A program made the translations under genes and the position numbers. DNA of 64,000 nt from Candidatus Tumulicola sp. (GTDB lineage: Bacteria; Vulcanimicrobiota; Vulcanimicrobiia; Vulcanimicrobiales; Vulcanimicrobiaceae), in assembly GCA_036490475.1 (NCBI GenBank), contig DASXDT010000006.1, positions 124,001 through 188,000 of the forward strand, given 5' to 3'. The notes beneath the pieces were generated by a model. It was not told where the DNA came from. It searched no databases and saw only the letters and a list, made by a program, of their open reading frames with translations. This document shows, piece after piece, positions 33,971 through 42,701 of the stretch (position 1 is its first letter; every line of letters starts with the position of its first letter).

Positions 33971-35232
33971 GCGGTCACCGGTTGCGGCACGCCCGAAACG
34001 CGCGACGCAAATTGCTCGGGAAACTGAACGATGACCGATTTGAGGAACGGCTCGATCGAATCGCCCAACGCGCACAAATTCAAACCGGTGATCGTCGACG
34101 ATACTCGCAGCAGCATGTCGATATCGCCGGGAACGCCCTCGCTATGCACCAAGCGCTCCAATACCCGCTCGAGCCAGTGTCCGCCTTCGCGACAGGGCGT
34201 GCATTGGCCGCACGATTCGTGCGCGAAAAATCGCACCAAATTATACGCGGCTTTCACAAAGTCAGTCGTATCGTCGAAAACGACGAACGCGCCCGACCCC
34301 AGCATCGACCCGGCCTTGGCCATGTTTTCGTAATCGTATGGCAGATCGAGATGCTCCTCAAAAATGCACGCCGACGAACCGCCGCCGGGTTGAACCGCCA
34401 TGAACGAGCGACCCGCGCGCAATCCTCCGGCGATATCGATAATTTCTCGTACGGTCGTTCCGAGCGCGACTTCGTAGTTGCCGGGCTTTTGCACGTGACC
34501 CGAAACGGACACGATTTTGTAACCTTTGCTGCGCTCGGTGCCGACCGCAGCGAACCACTCGGCCCCGCGTTCGAGGATCGGCACGAGGTAGGCGAGCGTT
34601 TCGACGTTGTTGACGACGGTGGGCTTACCGTATAAGCCGGCGATGGCCGGAAAGGGTGGTTTGAGCCGCGGCTCGCCGCGCTTACCCTCCAGCGAGTTGA
34701 GCAGACCGGTTTCTTCGCCGCAGATATAGGCGCCGGCGCCCCGATGTACCGTGACTTCGAGGTCGAAGCCGGTGCCGAAAATATTCGAACCGAGCATGCC
34801 GGCAGCGCGCGCTTCTTCGACTGCTGCCGAGAAAATCTCGTATCCGCGCTTGAACTCGCCGCGAATATAGATGTACGCGTGATGGCACGCGATGCCATAC
34901 GAACCGAGCAACATGCCTTCGAGCACCAAGTGCGGCGCTTCTTCGATCAGCATGTGATCTTTGAACGTGCCGGGTTCGGCTTCGTCGCTGTTACACACCA
35001 AGTACCGGACGTTTTGGTCGGTCGGAAGGAACGACCACTTCTTTCCCGTCGGAAAACCGGCCCCGCCGCGCCCGCGTAGTCCGGAACGTTCCGCCAGATC
35101 CAGCACGTCGGACGGCTTGAGTTCGCGCACCGCGCGCTCCCATTGCTTGTACCCGCCGCGATCGCGATAGACGGAGATGTCCCGGAGGTCGGCCTCGCCG
35201 ATGCCGGCGGTCAATACTTTAGTGACCGGCAC
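33967..35232 (-). CDS. nuoF: NADH-quinone oxidoreductase subunit F
   Basis: A 421-residue subunit that binds NADH, FMN and cluster N3. The FMN/NADH site reads RGRGGAGFPTGKKWSF and GAGAYICGEETGLLNSLEG, and the cluster ligands are ESCGQCTPCREG with a later Cys in NLCALGD. I selected the GTG at 35232 because the conserved N-terminus starts there and AAGAAG is upstream; an ATG ten codons earlier is also possible. The start lies inside the 3' end of nuoE (14-base overlap). Confidence 0.94.
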   Translation of the reverse strand: MPVTKVLTAGIGEADLRDISVYRDRGGYKQWERAVRELKPSDVLDLAERSGLRGRGGAGFPTGKKWSFLPTDQNVRYLVCNSDEAEPGTFKDHMLIEEAPHLVLEGMLLGSYGIACHHAYIYIRGEFKRGYEIFSAAVEEARAAGMLGSNIFGTGFDLEVTVHRGAGAYICGEETGLLNSLEGKRGEPRLKPPFPAIAGLYGKPTVVNNVETLAYLVPILERGAEWFAAVGTERSKGYKIVSVSGHVQKPGNYEVALGTTVREIIDIAGGLRAGRSFMAVQPGGGSSACIFEEHLDLPYDYENMAKAGSMLGSGAFVVFDDTTDFVKAAYNLVRFFAHESCGQCTPCREGGHWLERVLERLVHSEGVPGDIDMLLRVSSTITGLNLCALGDSIEPFLKSVIVQFPEQFASRVSGVPQPVTA

Positions 35233-35998
35233 GTTCGCCCGCTTCTTCCCGTTCGACGACATCGACCACGCGCTTCGAATCCGTAACCGCGCGTTCGCGA
35301 GTTCCGCGGAAAAAATCGGAATCGCCCGCGACGATCCGATCCAGCATAATGATGCCGCTCTTGTCACCAACGCCGCCCGCGTTGTTCGGGCTCTCGACGC
35401 CTTGCGCTCCCGGCGACTTGCGACCCGTCGACACTTGGTCGTCGGCACGCAGGCGCCAGGTGCGAGCGGGCGCTGCGGTCTGCGAGGCAGGCGCGACGCC
35501 GTAGGTTCCGGCGCGCATCGAATCGAGCATCGCCTCGATCTTGTCTGGCGTCAGATCGTACACGAACTCGAGATTTACTTGCATGCACGACGCTCGATCG
35601 CAGGCCGCCAAACATTCGACTTCTTCGTACGAGAACACACCGTCCGAGGTCGTTTCTAAATGACCGACACCGAGACGTTCGCGGAAGTATGCCATGACGT
35701 CGTCCGCGCCGTTGATCGCGCATGCTAGGCCGCGGCATGGCTGCAGCATATACCGGCCGACCGGTTTGCGATACAACAGCGTGTAGAACGATACCGTGCC
35801 CTCGGTTTCGGCCGGCGTAATCGACAGCATGTCCGACACCGCTTCGATCGCGTCCTGGCTGACGTAGCCTTGTGCTTCTTGAAAGAGATGCATGAGCATC
35901 AGCAACGCCGAGCGTTTTTCTTCGTACCGACCGATGATGGTCTCGCACTGCGGCTGCAGACGGGCGCGTAGCGCGGCGAAATCCGTCGTGCCGTTCAC
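35219..35998 (-). CDS. nuoE: NADH-quinone oxidoreductase subunit E with a C-terminal extension
   Basis: Thioredoxin-fold subunit with the [2Fe-2S] cluster N1a. Ligands are Cys88 and Cys93 (QPCRGLACAI) and Cys129 and Cys133 (ECLAACDRAS). The core ends near residue 165, as in other NuoE proteins, but the gene continues for about 90 residues with a low-complexity, Ala/Gly/Arg/Asp-rich tail that has no resemblance to a known domain. GTG start overlapping the nuoD stop by four bases. The tail overlaps the nuoF start region. Confidence 0.93.
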   Translation of the reverse strand: MNGTTDFAALRARLQPQCETIIGRYEEKRSALLMLMHLFQEAQGYVSQDAIEAVSDMLSITPAETEGTVSFYTLLYRKPVGRYMLQPCRGLACAINGADDVMAYFRERLGVGHLETTSDGVFSYEEVECLAACDRASCMQVNLEFVYDLTPDKIEAMLDSMRAGTYGVAPASQTAAPARTWRLRADDQVSTGRKSPGAQGVESPNNAGGVGDKSGIIMLDRIVAGDSDFFRGTRERAVTDSKRVVDVVEREEAGERAGH

Positions 35999-37215
35999 CG
36001 GTCGACCTCGCCGAAGACCGGGTCGAGCGAACCGAGGATCACGACCAGATCGGCAATCAGATTGCCCGGGGCCAAGCTCTTGACCGATTGCAAATTGTAC
36101 ATGCTCGGCGGCCGCGTGCGGATACGATACGGGCGGTTTTCTCCGTTGCTCACGACGTAATAGCCGAGCTCTCCGCGCGGCGACTCGACGGCCTGATACA
36201 CGTCACCCGGCGGCACCCGGAACCCTTCGCTGACGACCTTGAAGTGGTGGATCAAGGCTTCCATCGACAACGCAATCGTCTCTTTGGGCGGCCCGGCAAC
36301 CTTTGGATCGTCGATCATCACGGGACCGGGTTGGTTTAGGCGCTCGCGTACCTGTTTGAGGATGCGATGCGACTGCTCCATTTCGTCGAGACGCACGAGA
36401 AAGCGCGCGTAGGCGTCGCCTTCGTCGCGTACCGGAACGTCGAAATCGTACGTTTCGTAACCGGTGTACGGAAATGCCTTACGCACGTCGTAGGCGATGC
36501 CGCTGCCGCGCAGGCTCGGGCCGGTGACGTTCCATTGCAGCGCTTCTTCGGGCGAGAGTATTCCGATGCCGATGGTGCGATCTTGAAAGATCGGATTGGC
36601 CTGCAGCAGGCCGCGCAGATCGCGCATGCGCCCGGGGAATTTGGTGAGAAACGCGTCGAATTCGTCGTTGAATCCGGCCGGCAGATCGCCGTTAAGGCCA
36701 CCCACGCGAACGTAGTTTGGATGCATGCGCGCGCCGCCCGACGCTTCGGACATGTCGAGAATGTTCTCGCGCAAATCGAAGCAATAGAAAAACACGGAAA
36801 TTGCTCCGAGATCGATGCCGTGCGTTCCGAGCCAGACGCAATGCGACGCGATGCGCGTCAGCTCCATAACCATCACGCGGATGTCGAGCGCGCGCTGCGG
36901 TATGCGATCGCTGATACCCAGCAGCTTTTCGACGGCAAGCGCGTAGCACAACGAGTTAGACTCGGGCGCGAGGTAATCCATGCGCTCGATGACGGTTTGG
37001 GCTTGCGACCAGAAGAGATTTTCGGCCGTCTTCTCTATGCCGGTGTGCAGGTAGCCGATCTCCGGCTCGGCCTTCACAACGCTCTCGCCCTCGATCTCGA
37101 GAACGATTTGCAAAACGCCGTGAGTCGATGGATGCTGTGGCCCCATCGACAACACCATCGCGTTGCCTTCTTGCGAAACTATTTCCGGCGTTAGCACCTG
37201 GGTGGAAAGGCTCAC
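35995..37215 (-). CDS. nuoD: NADH-quinone oxidoreductase subunit D
   Basis: A 406-residue subunit forming the quinone-reduction chamber with NuoB and NuoH. It contains MGPQHPSTHGVLQIVLEIEGE with the quinone-site His, the EIGYLHTGIEKTAEN segment, the VWLGTHGIDLGA region and the C-terminal DLVVILGSLDPVFGEVDR typical of the family. It descends from the hydrogenase large subunit but lacks the nickel-binding Cys residues, as expected. GTG start overlapping the nuoC stop (GTGA). Confidence 0.95.
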   Translation of the reverse strand: MSLSTQVLTPEIVSQEGNAMVLSMGPQHPSTHGVLQIVLEIEGESVVKAEPEIGYLHTGIEKTAENLFWSQAQTVIERMDYLAPESNSLCYALAVEKLLGISDRIPQRALDIRVMVMELTRIASHCVWLGTHGIDLGAISVFFYCFDLRENILDMSEASGGARMHPNYVRVGGLNGDLPAGFNDEFDAFLTKFPGRMRDLRGLLQANPIFQDRTIGIGILSPEEALQWNVTGPSLRGSGIAYDVRKAFPYTGYETYDFDVPVRDEGDAYARFLVRLDEMEQSHRILKQVRERLNQPGPVMIDDPKVAGPPKETIALSMEALIHHFKVVSEGFRVPPGDVYQAVESPRGELGYYVVSNGENRPYRIRTRPPSMYNLQSVKSLAPGNLIADLVVILGSLDPVFGEVDR

Positions 37216-37817
37216 GTTGCGTTCCCCTCGCGGGCGCGCTTCACTTGATCTTGCAACGCCGCAAGCGTTTCACCCGACGGCGGCGTTCCGGCTTGCACGT
37301 TGCTCTTTAACGCGAACGCGGGACGCGGAGAGCGTTCGGCCGCCGCACCGCGAACCGGGTAGTCCTTGCGCAGTGGATGGCCCTCCCACGTGTACGGCAT
37401 TTGAATGCGCCGCAAATCACGATGACCGTCGAACACGATCCCAAAGAGATCGAATACTTCGCGCTCGGCCCAGTCGGCCGACTTCCATAAGTCCATCACG
37501 GATGGAAGGTGCGGCTCGTCATCGGGCACGCCACAGAGGATGCGAACGCGTTGCGGTTTACCGATCGTTTCGGGCGTCGCGCGCTGCGGAGCGAGACGCA
37601 ACAGATGATAGACCACGTCGAACCGCGGCGTGCGTCCCAAATAATCGACGGCCCCGAGGTCGAGCAGCATCGCATAGCCATCGGCTTTGAGCGCTTCGAG
37701 GCGAGCGCGCAGCGCGGCGATTTCTACTCGTTCGATGACGGCGTCATCGATATCCGGACGGAGCGCCGTCGGATCGAGCGCGGCTCCTGCGAGGGGCGGC
37801 GTTTGCGTGCTCGGCAT
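37212..37817 (-). CDS. nuoC: NADH-quinone oxidoreductase subunit C
   Basis: A 201-residue peripheral-arm subunit of complex I. The 30 kDa-subunit signature is present as DWAEREVFDLFGIVFDGHRDLRRI and the following MPYTWEGHPLRKDYPV. A Pro/Ala-rich N-terminus of about 25 residues precedes the conserved domain. It stands 15 bases downstream of nuoB and is separate from nuoD, not fused as in enterobacteria. Confidence 0.95.
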   Translation of the reverse strand: MPSTQTPPLAGAALDPTALRPDIDDAVIERVEIAALRARLEALKADGYAMLLDLGAVDYLGRTPRFDVVYHLLRLAPQRATPETIGKPQRVRILCGVPDDEPHLPSVMDLWKSADWAEREVFDLFGIVFDGHRDLRRIQMPYTWEGHPLRKDYPVRGAAAERSPRPAFALKSNVQAGTPPSGETLAALQDQVKRAREGNAT

Positions 37818-37832
37818 GCGTCGGCTCCTCGC

Positions 37833-38312
37833 TTACGACCGGGCCAGGATCCCGCCGCGACCGCCTTCACGGATCTGCTGCTGGATCAAGTTGACCGCGT
37901 ATAAGAGACCGTCCGGTGTCGGCGGACAGCCCGGCACGTACACGTCGACCGGCACGATGGTATCGATGCCCTGAACGACCGCGTAATTATCGAAGATGCC
38001 GCCGGAGCTAGCACACGCGCCCATCGAGATCACCCACTTCGGGTCGGCCATCTGGTCGTACAAACGCTTTACGACGGGCGCCATTTTCCAGGCGACACGG
38101 CCGGACACAATCATCAAGTCGGCCTGGCGCGGCGAACTGCGAAAGACCTCAGAACCCAGCCGCGCGATGTCGTACTCGGCCGAAGTGACGGTCATCATCT
38201 CAATGGCACAACATGCGAGCCCCATGGTCAAGGGCCACACCGACGAGCTCTGCGCCCAGCGTGCAACTTCATCGACACGCGCGAGCAGAAACTGGCCGGG
38301 ACTCACCGCCAT
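37833..38312 (-). CDS. nuoB: NADH-quinone oxidoreductase subunit B
   Basis: A 159-residue subunit carrying cluster N2, the terminal [4Fe-4S] centre that reduces quinone. Ligands are the tandem Cys pair of [10 protein letters not shown], the Cys in [12 protein letters not shown] and the Cys in [12 protein letters not shown]. The ATG at 38312 overlaps the end of nuoA by ten bases; an in-frame ATG 21 bases upstream is less likely. Normal length. Confidence 0.95.
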   Translation of the reverse strand: MAVSPGQFLLARVDEVARWAQSSSVWPLTMGLACCAIEMMTVTSAEYDIARLGSEVFRSSPRQADLMIVSGRVAWKMAPVVKRLYDQMADPKWVISMGACASSGGIFDNYAVVQGIDTIVPVDVYVPGCPPTPDGLLYAVNLIQQQIREGGRGGILARS

Positions 38313-38656
38313 ACGAAGCCGCCCTTCTTCCATACGTAGGCGTAGCCGATTGCCAACACCACGATGAACACGGCCATCTCGAGCAACCCGAAGACACGCA
38401 GCTGGTGCATCAGGACGGCCCACGGATAAAACGACGCAGCCTCGACATCGAAGATGACGAACAGCATCGCAACCAAATAAAACCGCACCGGAAAGCGCCC
38501 CGCGACGGCCGAGGTGGGCTCGACGCCACATTCGTACGCTTCCGATTTTTGCGGATTCGGCTTACGACGGCCCAGCAGTCCCGGCAGTATGGTAAACATC
38601 AGCGCCGCTGCAAGCGCGACGCAGAGGAAGATCGCGACCGGGACGTACGGATTCAT
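38303..38656 (-). CDS. nuoA: NADH-quinone oxidoreductase subunit A
   Basis: A 117-residue membrane subunit with three helices. The conserved loop [41 protein letters not shown] (in parts) is unmistakable, including the Glu-Cys-Gly motif and the Asp-Val-Glu of helix 2. First gene of the leftward nuoA-N operon. GGAGG lies about 20 bases upstream of the ATG, further than ideal. The 96-base gap to the divergent exported-protein gene must hold the operon promoter, which I could not place. Confidence 0.93.
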   Translation of the reverse strand: MNPYVPVAIFLCVALAAALMFTILPGLLGRRKPNPQKSEAYECGVEPTSAVAGRFPVRFYLVAMLFVIFDVEAASFYPWAVLMHQLRVFGLLEMAVFIVVLAIGYAYVWKKGGFVWR

Positions 38657-38717
38657 GGCGGTGGGACGTTTTCACAACCTCCGCACGATGACCTGGCGAG
38701 TTGTCGAACCGTGGCGT

Positions 38718-38746
38718 TTGCGCTAAGCCGTCCGTTGCCGTACAAT
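38718..38746 (+). promoter_or_regulatory. Candidate promoter giving a leaderless transcript
   Basis: TTGCGC (38718-38723) and TACAAT (38741-38746) are separated by 17 bases, the ideal sigma-70 spacing. The ATG of the next gene begins at 38753, six bases after the -10 box, where transcription itself would be expected to start, and no Shine-Dalgarno sequence fits between. Confidence 0.45.
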
Positions 38747-38752
38747 TCGCGC

Positions 38753-39277
38753 ATGCGTTATTTCGTTTTGGGAGCGTTGCTGCTATTCTCGCTCGGTGAC
38801 GGCTGCTCGTCGTCCCCGGGAGTTGTCGGCGTGCAAGATTACGGCCAGGTAACCGGCCGAGTGCTCGATGCGATGACGAACCGTCCGATTTCGGCCGCGC
38901 TGGTTTCGGTCGGCTCGTTGTACACTGCGTCGGCCGACGCGCGCGGCGCGTTCACGTTAACGAAGGTGCCGGCAGGCGATCAGACGGTTACGGCTCGGGC
39001 CCCGGGCTACACCCCGGCGACGGCGGACATTACGATCGAGAAAGATAAGGGCGCCTCGATCGGTTACATCCGGCTCGTTCCGCTGATCCATCCGGCCGGG
39101 TTGCCGACCCTAGCGCCGCCTGCCACGCCGACGCCGAAGACCTCCCCGAGTACGGCACCGACCGAGGCTCCGGCACCTGGCGTCGCACCTACGCCGGGCG
39201 GCGAACCCAATCCGGCGGCCGCACCGCCGTCGTCCGCAACGCCGTCGCCTTCGCCCTCGGGCTCAACGAGCAGCTAG
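38753..39277 (+). CDS. Exported protein with carboxypeptidase regulatory-like (Ig-type) domain and Pro-rich tail
   Basis: A 174-residue protein. The signal sequence runs to about residue 18 and ends in GDGCSSS; this may be a lipobox, although Asp at -2 is unusual. Residues 30-105 are a CarboxypepD_reg-like beta-sandwich (VTGRVLDAMTNRPISAALV, then FTLTKVPAGDQTVTARAPGY), found in many surface proteins. The remaining 65 residues are a Pro/Thr/Ala/Ser linker-like tail with no further domain. Its ATG lies six bases after a good -10 box. It is divergent from nuoA and its stop overlaps the antiporter gene end by four bases. Confidence 0.8.
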   Translation: MRYFVLGALLLFSLGDGCSSSPGVVGVQDYGQVTGRVLDAMTNRPISAALVSVGSLYTASADARGAFTLTKVPAGDQTVTARAPGYTPATADITIEKDKGASIGYIRLVPLIHPAGLPTLAPPATPTPKTSPSTAPTEAPAPGVAPTPGGEPNPAAAPPSSATPSPSPSGSTSS

Positions 39278-40863
39278 TTTAGTCGCAGGGCGGCGAGATC
39301 GAGGTCGTACTCGATCGACCGAAAGATCTCGTCCGGAATCTCGCCACTCTCGCGAAGTCGTGTGATAGCCGTCCGCTCGCCTTCGAGTGCCAAGCATTGC
39401 AGGCGGTGATCGATTTGCGACTCGACTGCAGCCTCGTCGTCCTCGCGCTGCGCCTTACCCCGCAAGACGTCGATGCGATGACGATACTCTTCGATGAGCC
39501 GGCCGCCGACTTCCATCTCCGGGCCACCGGTATGATCGCGCATGTGCGTGCGTAACTGGGCCATTCCCGCTTCGAGCGCAACGATGCGCAGGCGGTTTTC
39601 GCGGCCGTGACCGCGGCTGGACTCGGTCATCCCCAAGCGCTCGATCAGCGGGCCGAGCGTGAGCCCTTGCAGCACGAGCGTGACGAACACAACGCAGACG
39701 GTAAAGAAAATCACCACGCTGCGCTCGGGGAAAAGCTGATCCCCGAACGTGTACGGCAAGGCCAAAGCGGCGGCCAGCGACACGATGCCGCGCATTCCCG
39801 ACCATCCGATCAGGGTGACCGCCTGCCATGGCGGCGACGGATCTCTCGCGCGAACGCGCGCGCTGAACAAGCGCGGCAGATACGTCGCGGGAAACACCCA
39901 TACCAGCCTGATGGCGATTACTAAAAACGCCACGAGCGCGCCGTACAGCGCATAGTCGCGCACGTGCGGCTCTAATTCCAGCAGAATTGCCGGCAGTTGC
40001 AGGCCGATGAGCAGAAACGCGAACGCGTTCAGCACGTACGTTAGCACGCGCCACACGCCGGAGTTGAGCAAGCGCGATTCGGAATCGATGAAATGCCGAG
40101 ACCGCCAACTCAATACGACGCCGGCCGTCACCGCAGCCAAGACGCCCGAGAAGTGAAACTCTTCTGCCGGTAGATAGGCCGCGTAGGGTGCCAGTAGCGA
40201 GACGATGCTGGCGGTCGTCGGATCGTCGAAGCCGCGTTTGCGCATGTAGCGCAAAATCGCTTCGAGTATGAGCGCGCTGGCCAACCCGACGACCACACCG
40301 CCGATCGCGACCACCAAGAACGAGATGCCGGCGCGCACCAGCGAAAACGTGCCGAGCACTGTCGCAGCCACCGCAAAGCGGTACAGAACCAGCGCGGTCG
40401 CGTCGTTGACCAGGCACTCGCCTAAGATGATGGCCGAAATCCGGCGCGGGATCGAGAGACGCTCGAAGATTGCTTCGGCTGCGACCGCATCGGGCGGCGA
40501 CACGATCGCCCCAAGAGTAAAGGCGATCGGCCAACCAAAACCCGGAACGACCGCATGCACGACCACGGCGACGACGACCGTCGTAAAGATGACGAGGCCG
40601 AAGGCCAGCAACGAGATCGGCCGCCAGTTGCGCCGCAACTCCAATGAATCCGTCGACCACGCTGCGGAATACAATAGCGGCGGTAGTACCACCAGCAGGA
40701 TGATCTCGGGGTCGAGATGCGGATGCGGTAAATTGCGCGCGAACGCCAAACCGACGCCTCCGATCACGAACGAGATCGGATACGGAATGTTGAGCCGCCT
40801 CGCGAGGATGCTCAACACGACGACGATGCTGAGAAACGTTACGAGCAGCAGCGCGTCGGTCAT
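39274..40863 (-). CDS. CPA1 family Na+(K+)/H+ antiporter
   Basis: A 529-residue membrane protein. The first 400 residues carry about 12 helices of the NhaP/CPA1 antiporter fold. The ion-binding Asn-Asp pair is in GECLVNDATALVLYRFA and the helix-4 region reads FTLGAIVSPPDAVAAEAI. The C-terminal 130 residues are a charged helical cytosolic domain (EYRHRIDVLRGKAQREDDEAAVESQ), as in regulated bacterial NhaP proteins. Its start codon is only 26 bases from the start of the divergent K+ channel gene, suggesting joint control of ion balance. Confidence 0.9.
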   Translation of the reverse strand: MTDALLLVTFLSIVVVLSILARRLNIPYPISFVIGGVGLAFARNLPHPHLDPEIILLVVLPPLLYSAAWSTDSLELRRNWRPISLLAFGLVIFTTVVVAVVVHAVVPGFGWPIAFTLGAIVSPPDAVAAEAIFERLSIPRRISAIILGECLVNDATALVLYRFAVAATVLGTFSLVRAGISFLVVAIGGVVVGLASALILEAILRYMRKRGFDDPTTASIVSLLAPYAAYLPAEEFHFSGVLAAVTAGVVLSWRSRHFIDSESRLLNSGVWRVLTYVLNAFAFLLIGLQLPAILLELEPHVRDYALYGALVAFLVIAIRLVWVFPATYLPRLFSARVRARDPSPPWQAVTLIGWSGMRGIVSLAAALALPYTFGDQLFPERSVVIFFTVCVVFVTLVLQGLTLGPLIERLGMTESSRGHGRENRLRIVALEAGMAQLRTHMRDHTGGPEMEVGGRLIEEYRHRIDVLRGKAQREDDEAAVESQIDHRLQCLALEGERTAITRLRESGEIPDEIFRSIEYDLDLAALRLN

Positions 40864-40889
40864 GCCCGCGGCTTCCCTACAACGGCTTT

Positions 40890-41993
40890 ATGTCCCGCCG
40901 CGTCGAAGCGTACGTACGCGTGGCGTACGAGATTATCGCGTTGCTGCTGGGCGGCATCATCATTCTTACGACGCTCAACGACGTCTTTCAAACGGCGATC
41001 GTACCGCGCGCCGTCGGCCGTCGTTTGCGCATGAGTTATTACGTGTGGCGCGGGGCCTGGAACGTGTGGCCGTCGCTCGCATGGAACGTCGCCGGAGGCG
41101 ATGCCGAGCGGCGTGAAGATTTGCTCGCGCTATTCGCGCCGGCCATGTTGATGCTGCTGCCGATCATGTGGGGGCTGTTCCTGATCGTTGGGTTCGGAAC
41201 GATTTTTTGGAGTTTGCGATACGGGTTGTCGCCGCGCGGAGGGAACTTCGGCGACACCGCCTATTTTGCCGGTACGTCGCTAACCACGCTCGGATTCGGC
41301 GACATCGTCGGACGCTCGGGCATTGCGCGATTTGTTTCGATCGTCGCGGCGTCGACCGGCCTCGGCCTGTTTTCGATCATCACCGCATACTTGTTTTCAC
41401 TCTTCGGCTCGTTTCAGGCGCGCGAAACATTCGTCGTGATGCTGGGTGCTCGCACCGGCGTACCACCGAGCGGCGTCGACCTGCTAACCATCGCCGGCCA
41501 CGGCGGTACGAGAAGCAATCTCCCGACGCTCATGATCGAGGCACAGCGCTGGATCGCGCAAGTCATGGAAAGCCATCTGGCCTATCCGGTGCTGGCATAT
41601 TTCCGATCGAGCCACGACTACCAGTCCTGGATCGGAACCCTTGGAACGCTGCTGGATTCTGCAACGCTCGTAATGACCACGATCGAAGCGGTCGACGACG
41701 GTCAGGCGCGGGTACTCTACGACCTCGGCCGCCATGCCACACACGATCTCGCCGGGCACTTAGGTGTCGAGTGGAAAGGTACCGCCCCCGGCCTGGAGCA
41801 GGCCGAGTTCGAGCGCGCCTGCACGCACCTGCGCGACGCGGGTTACCGGATTGACGACGCGGAGGCGGCGTGGAGTCGATTCTCTTCGCTGCGCGGCGCG
41901 TACGCACCGCAACTCGACGCCCTCGCCCGCTTCTTCGCGATCCCACCGCTGCAGTGGATCGGCGACCGCAGTCCGCTATCGCGGCCGCACTAG
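40890..41993 (+). CDS. Two-pore-segment potassium channel family protein
   Basis: A 367-residue protein with a hydrophobic N-terminal helix, two further helices and a pore loop holding the K+ selectivity filter TTLGFGD (about residues 130-136), followed by a lining helix. This is the Ion_trans_2 architecture. The C-terminal 200 residues are cytosolic, helical and unlike RCK/TrkA_N domains; I see no nucleotide-binding Gly motif in them. It is divergent from the CPA1 antiporter. Gating signal unknown. Confidence 0.85.
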   Translation: MSRRVEAYVRVAYEIIALLLGGIIILTTLNDVFQTAIVPRAVGRRLRMSYYVWRGAWNVWPSLAWNVAGGDAERREDLLALFAPAMLMLLPIMWGLFLIVGFGTIFWSLRYGLSPRGGNFGDTAYFAGTSLTTLGFGDIVGRSGIARFVSIVAASTGLGLFSIITAYLFSLFGSFQARETFVVMLGARTGVPPSGVDLLTIAGHGGTRSNLPTLMIEAQRWIAQVMESHLAYPVLAYFRSSHDYQSWIGTLGTLLDSATLVMTTIEAVDDGQARVLYDLGRHATHDLAGHLGVEWKGTAPGLEQAEFERACTHLRDAGYRIDDAEAAWSRFSSLRGAYAPQLDALARFFAIPPLQWIGDRSPLSRPH

Positions 41994-42008
41994 CCGGCCG
42001 AACGCGTT

Positions 42009-42701
42009 CTAGAAGCCGTGCACCCGATCGACGCGGTGCAGAAACGCACGCGCATCGTCGATCGGAACCGCAAACCCGATGCTGGGTTCATCGTCGAAAC
42101 GCGAATCCGCCAGACCGACGATCTCACCGCTGTCGGCGATAAAAACCGGGCCGCCGCTGTCTCCCGGAATAACCGCCGCGGTTACCTCGATCGCATCCTT
42201 TCGAACCGACGAAAGCAATCCCGAACTTAACGAGGTCGCGAGCCCGAGATCTTCATCTTCGAATTCATCCGGCACGGGATATCCCAGCAGTCCGACCTGG
42301 CGTCCGACGTACGGGTGCAGATTGCCGGATGTACCCAGCTTGACGACCGGCAAATTCGGCTGGCGCGTACGCAGCAGTGCGACGTCTTTGTCGTCGTTGG
42401 TTGCAATGACGGTAGCCGGGATCCGCTTGCGATTGCCGCTCGTAACGTGCAAGTCCCACGCGCCTTGCACCGCGTGCGCAACCGTCAGTACGTCGCTGCC
42501 CCACGGTCCCGATGCGATGACGAATCCGGTGGCGAATGCTTCGTCGTATTTGTCTTTCTTATGCTCGGGCGGAATCTTCATCGTGAGCAGCACCACCGAC
42601 GGTTCGATCGCACGCACGGACGCAACCAACGCGTCGTCCGAGTTGCGCGTACAGGCGCACAGCGCCAACGAAGCGAGCAGGGCGAGGGATCGCAGCGTCA
42701 A
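42009..42701 (-). CDS. Trypsin-like serine protease, lipoprotein
   Basis: A 230-residue exported protease of the S1/Deg type. From a TTG start at 42701 the protein begins with a perfect lipoprotein signal, the lipobox ALCAC placing Cys at residue 17; this start also gives a TTGA overlap with the hflX stop codon. The catalytic triad is His in LTVAHAV, Asp in NDDKDVALLR and Ser in IPGDSGGPV. There is no PDZ domain, unlike DegP/HtrA. It is the last gene of the btuF-hflX-protease unit; its substrate is unknown. Confidence 0.85.
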   Translation of the reverse strand: MTLRSLALLASLALCACTRNSDDALVASVRAIEPSVVLLTMKIPPEHKKDKYDEAFATGFVIASGPWGSDVLTVAHAVQGAWDLHVTSGNRKRIPATVIATNDDKDVALLRTRQPNLPVVKLGTSGNLHPYVGRQVGLLGYPVPDEFEDEDLGLATSLSSGLLSSVRKDAIEVTAAVIPGDSGGPVFIADSGEIVGLADSRFDDEPSIGFAVPIDDARAFLHRVDRVHGF

